Origin: Marivirga atlantica
GTDB lineage: Bacteria > Bacteroidota > Bacteroidia > Cytophagales > Cyclobacteriaceae
Length of the DNA stretch: 64,000 nucleotides
Assembly: GCF_016734805.1 (NCBI RefSeq)
Contig: NZ_JAERQG010000001.1
Location: forward strand, 558,001-622,000
Direction: 5' to 3'
Shown: positions 28,493-36,594 of the stretch, one piece after another
Layout: every line of letters begins with the position of its first letter
How positions within the stretch are numbered: position 1 is the stretch's first letter
The notes under the pieces: generated by a model
Database searches by the model: none
Seen by the model: the letters and a program-made list of their open reading frames with translations, nothing else
What the model was told of the DNA's origin: nothing
Made by a program: the position numbers and the translations under genes

Positions 28493-29546
28493 TCAGTTTG
28501 GTTTGATTCTCTGCCATCTGAAGGTTTTCTATCACATCTTCAATTTCTCCATTCATAATGGCAGGTAAATTATGTACTGTATAGCCTATTCTATGATCGG
28601 TAACTCTACCTTGAGGGTAGTTGTAGGTTCTAATCTTTTCTGATCTATCACCACTTCTTACCATAGTTTTTCTTTGAGCTCCTACTTCATCCTGCTGCTT
28701 GGCTAATTCTATTTCATACAAACGTGAGCGCAATACTTTTAGTGCTTTCTCAAAGTTTTTGATTTGCGATTTCTGATCTTGACAAGTTACTACTAAACCG
28801 GTAGGCTCATGGGTAAGTCGTACGGCTGAGTAAGTCGTGTTTACTGACTGACCTCCAGGACCGGAAGAGCAGTAGGTGTCTTTCCTCACATCATTCATGT
28901 CAATTTCTACTTCTACATCGTCAATTTCTGGAAGTACGGCAACTGTAGCAGCAGAAGTATGTACTCTTCCTTGAGTTTCCGTAGCAGGCACACGTTGCAC
29001 GCGGTGTACACCTGATTCGTATTTCAAGGTACCGTATGCCTCTTTTCCAGTAACAGTACTAATGATTTCTTTGTAACCGCCAGCTGTACCTTCAGTTAAA
29101 TCAAGCACATTCAGCTTGAGCCCTGCTTTTTCACAAAAGCGCTGATACATCTTGAATAAATCACCCGCAAAAATAGCGGCCTCATCACCTCCTGTACCTG
29201 CTCTTATTTCAAGCACTGCATTTTTATCGTCATTAGGATCTTTTGGGATAAGCAGCTTTTTGAGTTTTTCTTCTAGCTCTTCCTTCTGCGGGTTGAGCTC
29301 GTCAAGCTCCATTTTAGCCATTTCTCTTAGCTCAGGTTCCTTCTCAGCTTCAAGTATCTCTTTAGCTTGCTGGATATCGTCTAAAACCTTTTTGTATGCA
29401 TTAAACTCAACAACAACTTTTTCTAAATCTGCATACTCTTTACTAAGCTCGGTATATTTTTTCATGTCAGCCATCGCATCTGGCTGAACCATCAGCTGCC
29501 CGACTTCCTCAAATCTATCTTTAATGGCCTCTAACCTATCAATCAT
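28479..29546 (-). CDS. prfA: Peptide chain release factor 1
   Basis: A 355-residue class I release factor that recognises UAA and UAG stop codons and triggers peptide release on the ribosome. The catalytic GGQ is in [17 protein letters not shown]. The codon-reading loop region is [22 protein letters not shown], where PAT of the RF1 type (rather than SPF of RF2) separates the two factors. The long charged N-terminal helices and full length are normal for RF1. It is followed on the same strand by an overlapping lipoprotein gene. No programmed frameshift is present, as expected for prfA. Confidence 0.97.
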   Translation of the reverse strand: MIDRLEAIKDRFEEVGQLMVQPDAMADMKKYTELSKEYADLEKVVVEFNAYKKVLDDIQQAKEILEAEKEPELREMAKMELDELNPQKEELEEKLKKLLIPKDPNDDKNAVLEIRAGTGGDEAAIFAGDLFKMYQRFCEKAGLKLNVLDLTEGTAGGYKEIISTVTGKEAYGTLKYESGVHRVQRVPATETQGRVHTSAATVAVLPEIDDVEVEIDMNDVRKDTYCSSGPGGQSVNTTYSAVRLTHEPTGLVVTCQDQKSQIKNFEKALKVLRSRLYEIELAKQQDEVGAQRKTMVRSGDRSEKIRTYNYPQGRVTDHRIGYTVHNLPAIMNGEIEDVIENLQMAENQTKLNEEA

Positions 29547-29732
29547 ATAAATTATTCAATTTCGAAAAGTAAAATTAATAAATATTTAGCTATTCATATC
29601 ATAGAGCTGTCTCAATACCTTATTTCTTCAAACTTTGAGCTTTTATAGCTTCAATTCTTAGAGTTAGGCCGGCAAAACTTCTTTTTTTCAGCAAAATTGG
29701 CTACTTTTTGCCTTCAATTTCACAGAATTCAA

Positions 29733-30263
29733 ATGAGGAATACCAAAAGTATTTTAGCACTTGCCTTTATATTTCTTTTCTCCTTTCAGTTAGGGCTTTC
29801 TCAGGGTGATCCTGATAACAAATACAGGTTTCATAAAGTGTTTTTCTACAGTTTCACAAAATATGTACAATGGCCGCCAAGTAATACAAAGGGCGATTTT
29901 GTTATTGCTGTTTTAGGTGATTCAGAAATTACTCCATTACTGGAGGAGATGGCTGAAATTAAGAAAGTCGGAAATAACAACATTGTAGTGAGGCAGGTGA
30001 GTGAGGAAAATCTTAATCAACGCATGAACATACTTTTTGTACCTGCTTCCGAACAACAGCAGTTCGATAAAGTTAAAACCTCATTAAAAGACAAACCTGT
30101 GTTATTGATTACAGAAGGAAAAGATTTAGCTCGAAATGGTTCAATGATCAATTTCAAAGATGTTGATGGCAAGCTTCGCTTTGAAGTTAATACAGCCAAC
30201 ATTGAACAGGCAGGGCTAAAAGTATCGCAAGAATTGGTGCGTTTTGGAGAAGAAATAAGGTAA
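29733..30263 (+). CDS. YfiR family (DUF4154) periplasmic protein
   Basis: A YfiR-like protein of about 176 residues with a cleavable signal peptide ending LGLSQG. Characteristic residues are YRFHKVFFYSFTKYVQWPP, GDFVIAVLGDSEI near the N-terminus, VDGKLRFEVN and the C-terminal VSQELVRFGEEIR. In Pseudomonas, YfiR is the periplasmic repressor of the membrane diguanylate cyclase YfiN. Here no GGDEF gene follows; instead comes a HAMP-GAF membrane protein and a haem-binding lipoprotein. The frame extends upstream to 29697, but ATG at 29733 puts the signal peptide at the true N-terminus and is chosen. Family assignment is solid; the partner is inferred from adjacency (90 bases). Confidence 0.88.
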   Translation: MRNTKSILALAFIFLFSFQLGLSQGDPDNKYRFHKVFFYSFTKYVQWPPSNTKGDFVIAVLGDSEITPLLEEMAEIKKVGNNNIVVRQVSEENLNQRMNILFVPASEQQQFDKVKTSLKDKPVLLITEGKDLARNGSMINFKDVDGKLRFEVNTANIEQAGLKVSQELVRFGEEIR

Positions 30264-30353
30264 ATAATCCAGATATTCGCTAATGCTTTTTGTAAGCATA
30301 CTTTATTCGATTAAATTCATTAAGTTTATAAACGACAGCATAATTACCGCAGA

Positions 30354-32273
30354 ATGAAAAACTTTCGATTTACCATTGGTAATAAAATACTTTTTGGTTT
30401 CATAACCCTGATACTCATCTTCGTCATCTATTCAGGTATTACCATTTTTACAGTAAGTAGCAATAGTAGTATTATTGAGGAAAACGCTACTGTTATCAAA
30501 CCATCACTTACGAGCATAAAGGATTTTAACGTATTAATTATTCGTTCAAAAATGCTTGTAACTAACTGGGTATATTTACAGAGCAATGAAACTGATAAAG
30601 AATCTCTAAGAAAAATTCATGAAGAGGAATATCCTGCGCTGAAAGAGCAAATAAACGATTTGAAAGAGGAATGGGAAGATGAGGCCCAAGCTGCTGAAAT
30701 GGATACTATCTTCACTGAATATGAGGACTTGCTAGCTGTACAACAGGAAATTATGGGCAGTCTTGTAACCTTTGAAGACTATGAGGACCCTATTGTTAAG
30801 TTCATGGCTTCAGAATCAATTGAGCGTGAGGTAATTCCAAGAACAGATAGTATTATCGTTAATCTTAATGCTGTATTAGTTGAAAAGCAGAAGGAATCAG
30901 AGCTTATAGAAGCTGAGGTGCTTGATAGTTCAACTAATTTGAGAAACACCTCTATAATATTGGCAATTATTTTTGTTGCTCTTGGTATGGTTGGAGCAAT
31001 CTTGCTGGCCAGATCAATAACCAAGCCGGTTAATTACATTAAAGATGTGGTTGTTAAACTAGGAAAAGGTGTGCTGCCAGAAAGCAAAGATAGGCGTTTC
31101 AGCAATGACGAAATTGGTGAAATGGCAGAAGCTGTTGATAACTTGGTAGAAGGATTAAAAGACACCTCTTACTTTGCTGAGAACATTGGTAATGGTAAAT
31201 ATGACACTGATTATGATCCGTTGAGTGAAGAAGACGTACTGGGAAATGCGCTTATTGATATGAGAGCTAACTTGAAAAGAGTTGCTGAAGAAGATAAAAA
31301 GCGTAATTGGACGACAGAAGGTCTGGCTATGTTTGGAGACATCTTGAGAAGGAATAATGATAATATAGGAAAGCTGTCTGATGAGATTATTTCTAATTTG
31401 GTTAAGTATACCAAATCTAATCAGGGCGGGCTCTTTATTATTAATGAGGAGGATGAAGATGATAAATATCTAGAACTAGCGGCTTGCTATGCCTGGGATA
31501 AGAAGAAATATCTTGAGCAGAAGATCTATGAAGGTGAGGGATTAACAGGTCAGGTATGGCTTGAAGGAGAAAGCATTTATATGATTGATGTTCCTCAGGA
31601 TTATGTAATGATCACATCCGGTTTAGGAGAGGCTAATCCTAACAGCTTACTCATAGTTCCACTTAAGGTGAATGATGAAATTTATGGTGTAATTGAGCTG
31701 GCTTCTTTTAATGAATTTGAAGAGCACGAAAGAGACTTTGTAGAAAAGATAGCTGAAAATATAGCTTCCACCATTTCATCTGTTAAGATCAATGAAAGAA
31801 CTTCTAAACTGTTGAATGAGTCACGTGAAATGACGGAGCAGATGCGTTCGCAGGAAGAGGAAATGCGTCAGAATATGGAGGAGCTTCAAGCTACTCAGGA
31901 GGAAATGGAGCGCTCTCAAAGAGATAGAGAAGATAAGGAAAAAATCATCAATTATACCAATATGATGATTGAACTCAACGAAAACCTAAAAATCTCTAGC
32001 ATAAACGATATTACTACTCAACACTTACAATATTCCTTTACAGATTTAAGTGGTTCAGCACTTGATAAAATAGTAGAATCAAAGGATCAATTAAAAACTT
32101 TGACCTCGGCATTAAAAGCTGGAAAGATTTGGTCAGGTATGCTGAAGATGAGTACTAAAGATGGAGAATCTGTAAGTGCTACTTTCTCTGCTGGTGTGCT
32201 ATCTAACCAGTCTGGAGAAGAAGATAAATATTTATTAATAGGCTCTATTATTACCAAAGAGCAAATGATTTGA
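30354..32273 (+). CDS. HAMP-GAF membrane sensor without a known output domain
   Basis: A 639-residue sensor. First membrane segment at about 10-32, a helical periplasmic region (about 33-195), second membrane segment at about 197-218, and HAMP at about 219-275 (TKPVNYIKDVVVKLG, DEIGEMAEAVDNL). A GAF domain follows at about 320-480 (GGLFIINEE, GEGLTGQVWLEGE, LLIVPLKVNDEIYGVIELAS). A coiled coil rich in EEM/QATQEEME spans about 490-530, and a PAS-like C-terminal segment ends at ITKEQMI. I find no histidine-kinase, GGDEF or methyl-accepting domain. Output would have to be through a partner. It sits between a YfiR-like gene and a haem lipoprotein whose ATG overlaps its TGA, so the three probably form one redox- or envelope-sensing unit. 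Confidence 0.82.
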   Translation: MKNFRFTIGNKILFGFITLILIFVIYSGITIFTVSSNSSIIEENATVIKPSLTSIKDFNVLIIRSKMLVTNWVYLQSNETDKESLRKIHEEEYPALKEQINDLKEEWEDEAQAAEMDTIFTEYEDLLAVQQEIMGSLVTFEDYEDPIVKFMASESIEREVIPRTDSIIVNLNAVLVEKQKESELIEAEVLDSSTNLRNTSIILAIIFVALGMVGAILLARSITKPVNYIKDVVVKLGKGVLPESKDRRFSNDEIGEMAEAVDNLVEGLKDTSYFAENIGNGKYDTDYDPLSEEDVLGNALIDMRANLKRVAEEDKKRNWTTEGLAMFGDILRRNNDNIGKLSDEIISNLVKYTKSNQGGLFIINEEDEDDKYLELAACYAWDKKKYLEQKIYEGEGLTGQVWLEGESIYMIDVPQDYVMITSGLGEANPNSLLIVPLKVNDEIYGVIELASFNEFEEHERDFVEKIAENIASTISSVKINERTSKLLNESREMTEQMRSQEEEMRQNMEELQATQEEMERSQRDREDKEKIINYTNMMIELNENLKISSINDITTQHLQYSFTDLSGSALDKIVESKDQLKTLTSALKAGKIWSGMLKMSTKDGESVSATFSAGVLSNQSGEEDKYLLIGSIITKEQMI

Positions 32274-32935
32274 TGTATCCTATTAAGTGTTTTATATTCT
32301 GCAGCCTGGCACTTTCATTATTGCTGGGCTGTGGTTTTTCTACGGAAAAACGAAGACCCGCTGCTATTGAAAAACGGATGAAAGAGCGCAGCATAAAAGT
32401 CATCTCAGAAGCTGACATTCTGGAAGAAGTGAGAAAAAAAGGGGATTCAATTACTCAGGAGGCACAGACGGCTTTATTAGAAAAATTATCGACTAAAATC
32501 GCTGAAGGAAGTTACAAAGCAGCTGTTTCATATTGTGCTAAAAATGCACAAGAACTAACAGATAGTTTAGCGAATAAATATCAGGTTCATTTGAAAAGAG
32601 TAAGCCTTAAAAACAGAAATGCCCTTAATAAACCTTCTAAGCTAGAGCAGGGCTTATTGGAGGCCTATCAATACACATTTGAACAGGGAGGAAGTTTGAA
32701 TAACAATGTTCAATTTTATAGTAATGAAGACAGCATACTATACAATAAACCTATTTTCATAGGTTCTGAATTATGTCTTAACTGTCATGGAGATAAGTCC
32801 AATCAGGCATTAGAAGTTAAAGAAATTCTTAAAGACTATTACCCCGCTGATAGTGCTCATGGTTACAAAGTGGGCGACTTAAGAGGTATGTGGTCAGTTG
32901 CTTTTTCTAAAAAGCAATTAGTAAAATCAATGTGA
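32273..32935 (+). CDS. Haem-binding lipoprotein, DUF3365 (Tll0287-like)
   Basis: A lipoprotein of about 220 residues with lipobox LLGC. The c-type haem motif CLNCH (within SELCLNCHGDKSNQ) lies near residue 170. The upstream helical portion (AVSYCAKNAQELTDSLA, VHLKRVSLKNRNALNKPS) is the DUF3365 signature. The family folds like a haem-sensing PAS domain and is often joined to sensor proteins as a redox module. The frame reaches 32270 (TTG), but the ATG at 32273 overlaps the preceding TGA as TGATG and is the better start. It ends exactly one base before the convergent SDR gene's stop, leaving no spacer. A periplasmic redox signal to the HAMP-GAF protein is the natural inference. Confidence 0.88.
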   Translation: MYPIKCFIFCSLALSLLLGCGFSTEKRRPAAIEKRMKERSIKVISEADILEEVRKKGDSITQEAQTALLEKLSTKIAEGSYKAAVSYCAKNAQELTDSLANKYQVHLKRVSLKNRNALNKPSKLEQGLLEAYQYTFEQGGSLNNNVQFYSNEDSILYNKPIFIGSELCLNCHGDKSNQALEVKEILKDYYPADSAHGYKVGDLRGMWSVAFSKKQLVKSM

Positions 32936-33751
32936 TTAATGCTGAAGATAGTCTTTAACGAGACCTTCACTTTCTTCCCATAATCGATCTCTTGTGGCCT
33001 TATTATTTGCTTCTTTTGAGCAGGAAACCACTTTTCTATCTTTAAAATAAGCTCCATTCTTGGAGGCATCAAGTGTATTGGATGCCAAATAAATGGATGT
33101 TGAAGCGCCTTGTCTGGTATTTTTCATGAAGGGTTTGCCAAGAAACCAAAACATTTTCAGTAGCGGATTTAAATTATCCCCAAAACCAGAATCTATCACT
33201 CCTGGGTGTAAGGCATAACTCGTCAAGCCTATATCTACTAATGATTTAGTGAAAAGAATATTGTACAACTTGGCATTTGCGTATGCCTTAATTGTACTAT
33301 AATTATTTTTAAGGTTAAGATCTTTAAAATCTAACTTAGCCGCCCTGTGAGCTTCTGAACTAACATTTATCACCTTAGTGCTTTGTTTTTTAAGATAGTC
33401 CAGACAATTGTTTACTAAAAGAAAATGGCCCAGATGATTAACGGCTAAATGTAGCTCATAGCCATCTTTGCTTTCCATTCTTTCTTTGAATGTACCTCCA
33501 GCATTATTGATGAGAACATCTAGCTGATCGGTACTTTCCTGAAGTGCTTCTGCTGCTTCTTTAACCGATGATAAATCGGCCAGATCGCATGCAATTACGG
33601 TAACATTGCCAGATTGTGGAATATCTTTCAGAACATCATCGGCTTTCTTCATATCTCTTACAAGAAATATGATTTTGTGGCCTTTTTCTAATAGTGTCTT
33701 TGCGGTTTCTAATCCTATCCCTGAAGTGGCTCCTGTAATAGCTATAGTCAT
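32936..33751 (-). CDS. Short-chain dehydrogenase/reductase
   Basis: A 271-residue SDR oxidoreductase. The N-terminal Rossmann glycine motif is TGATSGIG (residues 6-13). DLADLSSV binds the adenine ring, LINNAGG is the structural motif, and catalytic residues are the serine in INVSSEAH and the YANAK tyrosine-lysine pair. RDMKK after the second strand suggests NADPH preference. The sequence resembles retinol-dehydrogenase/WW-domain-oxidoreductase-like SDRs, whose substrates vary, so none is assigned. It is a single gene, convergent with the haem lipoprotein, with 30 bases to the LytTR regulator downstream of which it lies on the same strand. Confidence 0.92.
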   Translation of the reverse strand: MTIAITGATSGIGLETAKTLLEKGHKIIFLVRDMKKADDVLKDIPQSGNVTVIACDLADLSSVKEAAEALQESTDQLDVLINNAGGTFKERMESKDGYELHLAVNHLGHFLLVNNCLDYLKKQSTKVINVSSEAHRAAKLDFKDLNLKNNYSTIKAYANAKLYNILFTKSLVDIGLTSYALHPGVIDSGFGDNLNPLLKMFWFLGKPFMKNTRQGASTSIYLASNTLDASKNGAYFKDRKVVSCSKEANNKATRDRLWEESEGLVKDYLQH

Positions 33752-33781
33752 AAATTTATTTAGTCTATAAAAGGGAAAGAT

Positions 33782-34474
33782 TTAATTGTTGAAATTGTTT
33801 TTATATCCCCTGCTAATTTTTAACCAATCTTTCCCGACCTGTACTTTTTCATTTGTGTAGGCATTTACCTTATTTCTGTTAACAATGAATGACCTATGTA
33901 TTTGTGAAAATATTGATGAAGGAACTAGAGTAAGACAGTTTTTGAGAGTCATTTTGCTGATGATGGGTTTTTCATTCTCCAGAAAGAATTTCAAATAATC
34001 ACCTTTTGCTTCAATATATAGGATGTCGTTAAAGTTCACCCTAACCATTTTGCGATCTGATAATATGAATAGATTATCTGTTTCAGCTTTGTTATGAGAT
34101 TCTTCATTATCTATAATGTTTTGAGGTTTAAGCTTGTTTAGTGCCTTAAGAAACCGATCGAATGAAACAGGCTTTAAGAGATAATCTACTGCATTCACTT
34201 CAAATGCTTCAACGGCAAACTTTCTATGAGCAGTAATAAAGATAACTGAAGGGACTTCTTTTAAGCTCTTAAGGAAAGTAATGCTATCCAGGCCAGGCAT
34301 TTCAATATCTAGCAACAGTAGGTCTACTTTATTATCCTCCAGATATTCACCAAGATCCCAGGCATTATTGAAACTAGCTTTGCGACTGAGATAGGGTACT
34401 CTATCAACAAAATTTTCTACAAGCTCTAAAGCAAGTGGTTCGTCATCGGCAATAACACATCGGATACTATTCAA
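33782..34474 (-). CDS. LytTR family response regulator
   Basis: A 230-residue response regulator. The receiver domain (about 1-120) has acidic pocket DDEP, phosphoacceptor aspartate in LLLLDIEMPG, and the conserved lysine in LLKPVSFDRF. The C-terminal LytTR DNA-binding domain (about 130-228) includes FILSDRKMVRVNFNDILYIEAKGDYLKF and IHRSFIVNRNKV. The domain binds imperfect direct repeats in DNA. Its start overlaps the stop of the sensor kinase by four bases (ATGA type), so the pair is translationally coupled. The most obvious target is the divergently transcribed MotA/TolQ-like gene at 35672. Confidence 0.95.
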   Translation of the reverse strand: MNSIRCVIADDEPLALELVENFVDRVPYLSRKASFNNAWDLGEYLEDNKVDLLLLDIEMPGLDSITFLKSLKEVPSVIFITAHRKFAVEAFEVNAVDYLLKPVSFDRFLKALNKLKPQNIIDNEESHNKAETDNLFILSDRKMVRVNFNDILYIEAKGDYLKFFLENEKPIISKMTLKNCLTLVPSSIFSQIHRSFIVNRNKVNAYTNEKVQVGKDWLKISRGYKNNFNN

Positions 34475-35478
34475 AACAACATATTAAGTTCAAGTGTAAA
34501 AATATTTTCTCTTTGGCTAATTGTTAACTCATGTTTGTCTTTAAACAGATAATTCATTTGCCTTCGAAGGTTATCTAACCCTCTACCCTTACTAGTTCCA
34601 TCACCACTGGGGTGATAGTTGTTTTTGGTTGCTACGTTTAAAGTATTATTGGAGCCTATAATTTTAATGTTAATGGCTAATTTTTTCATTTTGCCCTCAC
34701 CACCGTGTTTAAAACAGTTTTCTATAATCGTAATTAAGCTTAGTGGGGGAATCTTAAACTCACAACCTTCAGGAACCTCTATTTCTTTTTTAATATTTAG
34801 TCTGTCCCCAAATCGTAATGATTCCAGGTAGATAAAATCTTCCATTACCTTTAGTTCCTGATCAATAGGAATTAGTAAATTGTCTGAAGCGCTGAGCACA
34901 TTATCTAACAAATTGCTGAGTTTAAGAATCGCATCGGGTGCTTCATCTGATTTTTTAACAGCGAGGCTATAAAGGTTATTTAAAGTATTAAATAAGAAAT
35001 GGGGATTTAGCTGCGACTTTAAAAACTTTAGCTCAGTTTCTGCCATGCGCTTCAATGCCGCTTCTTTCTCTGAGCGAGCATCAGCATATTTTTTCACACT
35101 TTGGGTGCTTACAAAAAGAAACACGATTAGATAGAGTGTTGTAAACAGTACAACGATGTCCTTTGTAGGTGCAGGCATCAAATTAAACTGATAATTGGCA
35201 ATATTAATGAATACCACGGTATTGAGAACCATTACTAAAAACAGGGAGACAGTTATTGTGTAAATGAGGTAGATGATAAACTTTAAATAGGACCCTTTAT
35301 AAAGATAACGCTCCATTAAAACATGGGTAATGAAATAAGCACTACTTACGGATACAGGAGAATAGATGGCTGTTAGCAAATAGGCTTGTTGCCAGTCACT
35401 TTTGTAGCCTATTATAAACGCACATAAGTTCAGCGAGATAAGCCAAAATATAATATGGAAAGGAAGCTTATTGAGCAT
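34471..35478 (-). CDS. LytS-like sensor histidine kinase
   Basis: A 335-residue membrane histidine kinase. Four hydrophobic segments span about residues 8-135, followed by a short coiled coil (KEAALKRMAETELKFLKSQ). The phosphoacceptor box is LNPHFLFNTLNNLYSLA near residue 160, typical of the His_kinase family of LytS/YehU type. The ATPase part has PPLSLITIIENCFKHGG (N box) and GRGLDNLRRQ (G box). It phosphorylates the LytTR regulator encoded just after it. No dedicated ligand domain is visible, so the membrane domain itself probably senses. The gene heads a two-gene operon divergent from the small MotA/TolQ-like gene. Confidence 0.94.
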   Translation of the reverse strand: MLNKLPFHIIFWLISLNLCAFIIGYKSDWQQAYLLTAIYSPVSVSSAYFITHVLMERYLYKGSYLKFIIYLIYTITVSLFLVMVLNTVVFINIANYQFNLMPAPTKDIVVLFTTLYLIVFLFVSTQSVKKYADARSEKEAALKRMAETELKFLKSQLNPHFLFNTLNNLYSLAVKKSDEAPDAILKLSNLLDNVLSASDNLLIPIDQELKVMEDFIYLESLRFGDRLNIKKEIEVPEGCEFKIPPLSLITIIENCFKHGGEGKMKKLAINIKIIGSNNTLNVATKNNYHPSGDGTSKGRGLDNLRRQMNYLFKDKHELTISQRENIFTLELNMLF

Positions 35479-35570
35479 GTTTAAAATTAGTAATTCTGAT
35501 AAATATAAAGTGATTTAGTCGATGAGTAACCAAAATGTGAAGGTATAATGCAGAAATGCATTTCATCCGC

Positions 35571-35578
35571 TAAATTTG
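35571..35578 (+). promoter_or_regulatory. Candidate Bacteroidota -7 promoter element
   Basis: TAAATTTG matches the Bacteroidota -7 consensus TAnnTTTG exactly. It lies 93 bases before the start of the MotA/TolQ-like gene. I see no good -33 TTG at the usual spacing, so activation by a bound regulator would be expected if it is used. The call rests on one 8-base match. Confidence 0.3.
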
Positions 35579-35604
35579 GTAGTATAACCACAGTTGGTAA
35601 TAAT

Positions 35605-35661
35605 CAAACTATTAATGCGACACACCAATTTTAGTTTGCCTAAAATTGAGTCAAACTAAAA
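35605..35661. promoter_or_regulatory. Cluster of three CAAACTA boxes with 10-bp inverted repeat
   Basis: CAAACTA occurs at 35605-35611 and 35652-35658 on plus and as TAGTTTG (the same word on minus) at 35632-35638. The last two are the cores of a perfect 10-bp inverted repeat, TTTTAGTTTG (35629-35638) and CAAACTAAAA (35652-35661), with a 13-base spacer. The cluster lies between the candidate promoter and the MotA/TolQ-like start, next to the LytS/LytTR genes. An operator is likely, and the LytTR regulator is the obvious candidate to bind it; which protein does so is inference. Confidence 0.4.
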
Positions 35662-35671
35662 ACAAAAAGTT

Positions 35672-36019
35672 ATGAGTATTTACGAATTACATGTTCAGGG
35701 CGGGATGCTTTTTATGAGCCTTCTTACCATATTGTTTATAGCTACTATAGCTACAGGTGTGTTAGGCTTAATAAAAAGAGAGGACGCTAAATGGTTAAAA
35801 ATATCCAAAGAAACGGCTTTGTTAGCTCTGGTCTGGGGAATTTTAGGTCAAGTATTAGGCTTATTTGCAGCTTTTCAAGGAATTGAGCAGATGGGTGAGG
35901 TTTCACAGGCTATGTTGGCAGGTGGTCTGAAAGTTTCTTCCTATACAACCATCTATGGGTTAATCATCTTTATCGTAGGTAAAGTACTGCAACTTGTGGC
36001 TGGTGCAATTACTAAATAA
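35672..36019 (+). CDS. Small MotA/TolQ/ExbB-like membrane protein
   Basis: A 115-residue protein with three hydrophobic segments (about 9-33, 45-72 and 90-112). The second and third carry small residues and the SYTTIYGLIIFIVGKVLQLV pattern. This resembles the pore-lining region of MotA/TolQ/ExbB proton-channel subunits, with GGLKVSSYTTIYGL like the conserved GL-x-x-AL-x-TT stretch. It is much shorter than ExbB or TolQ and lacks the cytoplasmic loop, and no ExbD/TolR gene is adjacent. It is divergent from a LytS/LytTR pair across a box-rich 193-base gap and ends just before a strong hairpin terminator. It may be a target of that two-component system. Family placement is moderate. Confidence 0.65.
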   Translation: MSIYELHVQGGMLFMSLLTILFIATIATGVLGLIKREDAKWLKISKETALLALVWGILGQVLGLFAAFQGIEQMGEVSQAMLAGGLKVSSYTTIYGLIIFIVGKVLQLVAGAITK

Positions 36020-36045
36020 GTATTGATTCCGTTTCTGCTGAAAAG

Positions 36046-36075
36046 AAAAAGAGACCGAATTTCGGTCTCTTTTTA
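36046..36075. terminator. Bidirectional intrinsic terminator
   Basis: GAGACCGAA (36051-36059) and TTCGGTCTC (36061-36069) pair around a tiny spacer, with A5 before and T5 after, so it can act in both directions. It lies between the convergent MotA/TolQ-like gene and the 87-residue gene. Confidence 0.85.
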
Positions 36076-36114
36076 GTTAAGCTTTATCGATATTTTTAGG
36101 CGTAAGGTAATTTC

Positions 36115-36378
36115 TTATCTATAAAGGTATATTCCATTAAAGTTTGACTTACTCATATTGCAAGTCTTTACTCCCTGGGCGATGAAGTGAAACATAATTT
36201 CTGTTGCTTCATCAATAGGCGATTTCTGGTAAACTATCTCATCTCCAACATTCAAAAGAGAAGCTCTCTGCAACGATCCTATTCCTATTCTCCAATTATT
36301 AGGTTCAGCATCACTTATTGATATAAGCTTTTCAAACTTCTGAATAATTGATTCTTTGTTAGTAGTTAACGCCTGCAT
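36115..36378 (-). CDS. Hypothetical 87-residue protein
   Basis: An 87-residue soluble protein with no signal or membrane segment. The N-terminal half is helical (SIIQKFEKLISISD); the middle reads NNWRIGIGSLQRASLLNVGDEIVYQKSP. Two cysteine/histidine-type residues lie near the end (KTCNMSKSN, MFHFIAQG). I do not recognise the family. It stands alone between the MotA/TolQ-like gene and clpC. It shares the terminator at 36046-36075 with the former. Its ATG at 36378 is the first start in frame. Real-gene status rests on length and isolation in a gap that is otherwise empty. Confidence 0.5.
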   Translation of the reverse strand: MQALTTNKESIIQKFEKLISISDAEPNNWRIGIGSLQRASLLNVGDEIVYQKSPIDEATEIMFHFIAQGVKTCNMSKSNFNGIYLYR

Positions 36379-36542
36379 GTTTTTTACCTTTTGTTACCAT
36401 ACAAAGGTGCATATATTTAGTAGTATAATAAAATATTCTAATATAATATCGGTTAAATGCAAAATGAGCGCTATAAGTCTTATTAATTGTAAGATGAATA
36501 ATTCAATTTATTAGTGTAAGAAATCAGTAATTACCAACAAAA

Positions 36543-36566
36543 AAGGGAGCCAAACAGCTCCCTTTC
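36543..36566 (-). terminator. Intrinsic terminator of clpC
   Basis: On plus the sequence is AAGGGAGC, a six-base loop, then GCTCCCTT. On the minus strand this gives a GGGAGC stem followed by a T-run, placed 29 bases after the clpC stop. It fits a rho-independent terminator for the ClpC message. Confidence 0.75.
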
Positions 36567-36594
36567 CGTAAAGTTATAATTATATACCCTGAAA

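Noticed and set aside
29671-29712. GGCAAAA and TTTTGCC arms before the YfiR-like gene, considered as a regulatory stem
   Set aside because: Seven-base arms 28 bases apart in AT-rich DNA are expected by chance and no neighbouring signal supports them.
30281-30305. A weak hairpin (ATGCTT/AAGCAT) after the YfiR-like gene, considered as terminator
   Set aside because: The stem has six bases with little GC and no T-run, and the adjacent genes look like one functional unit.
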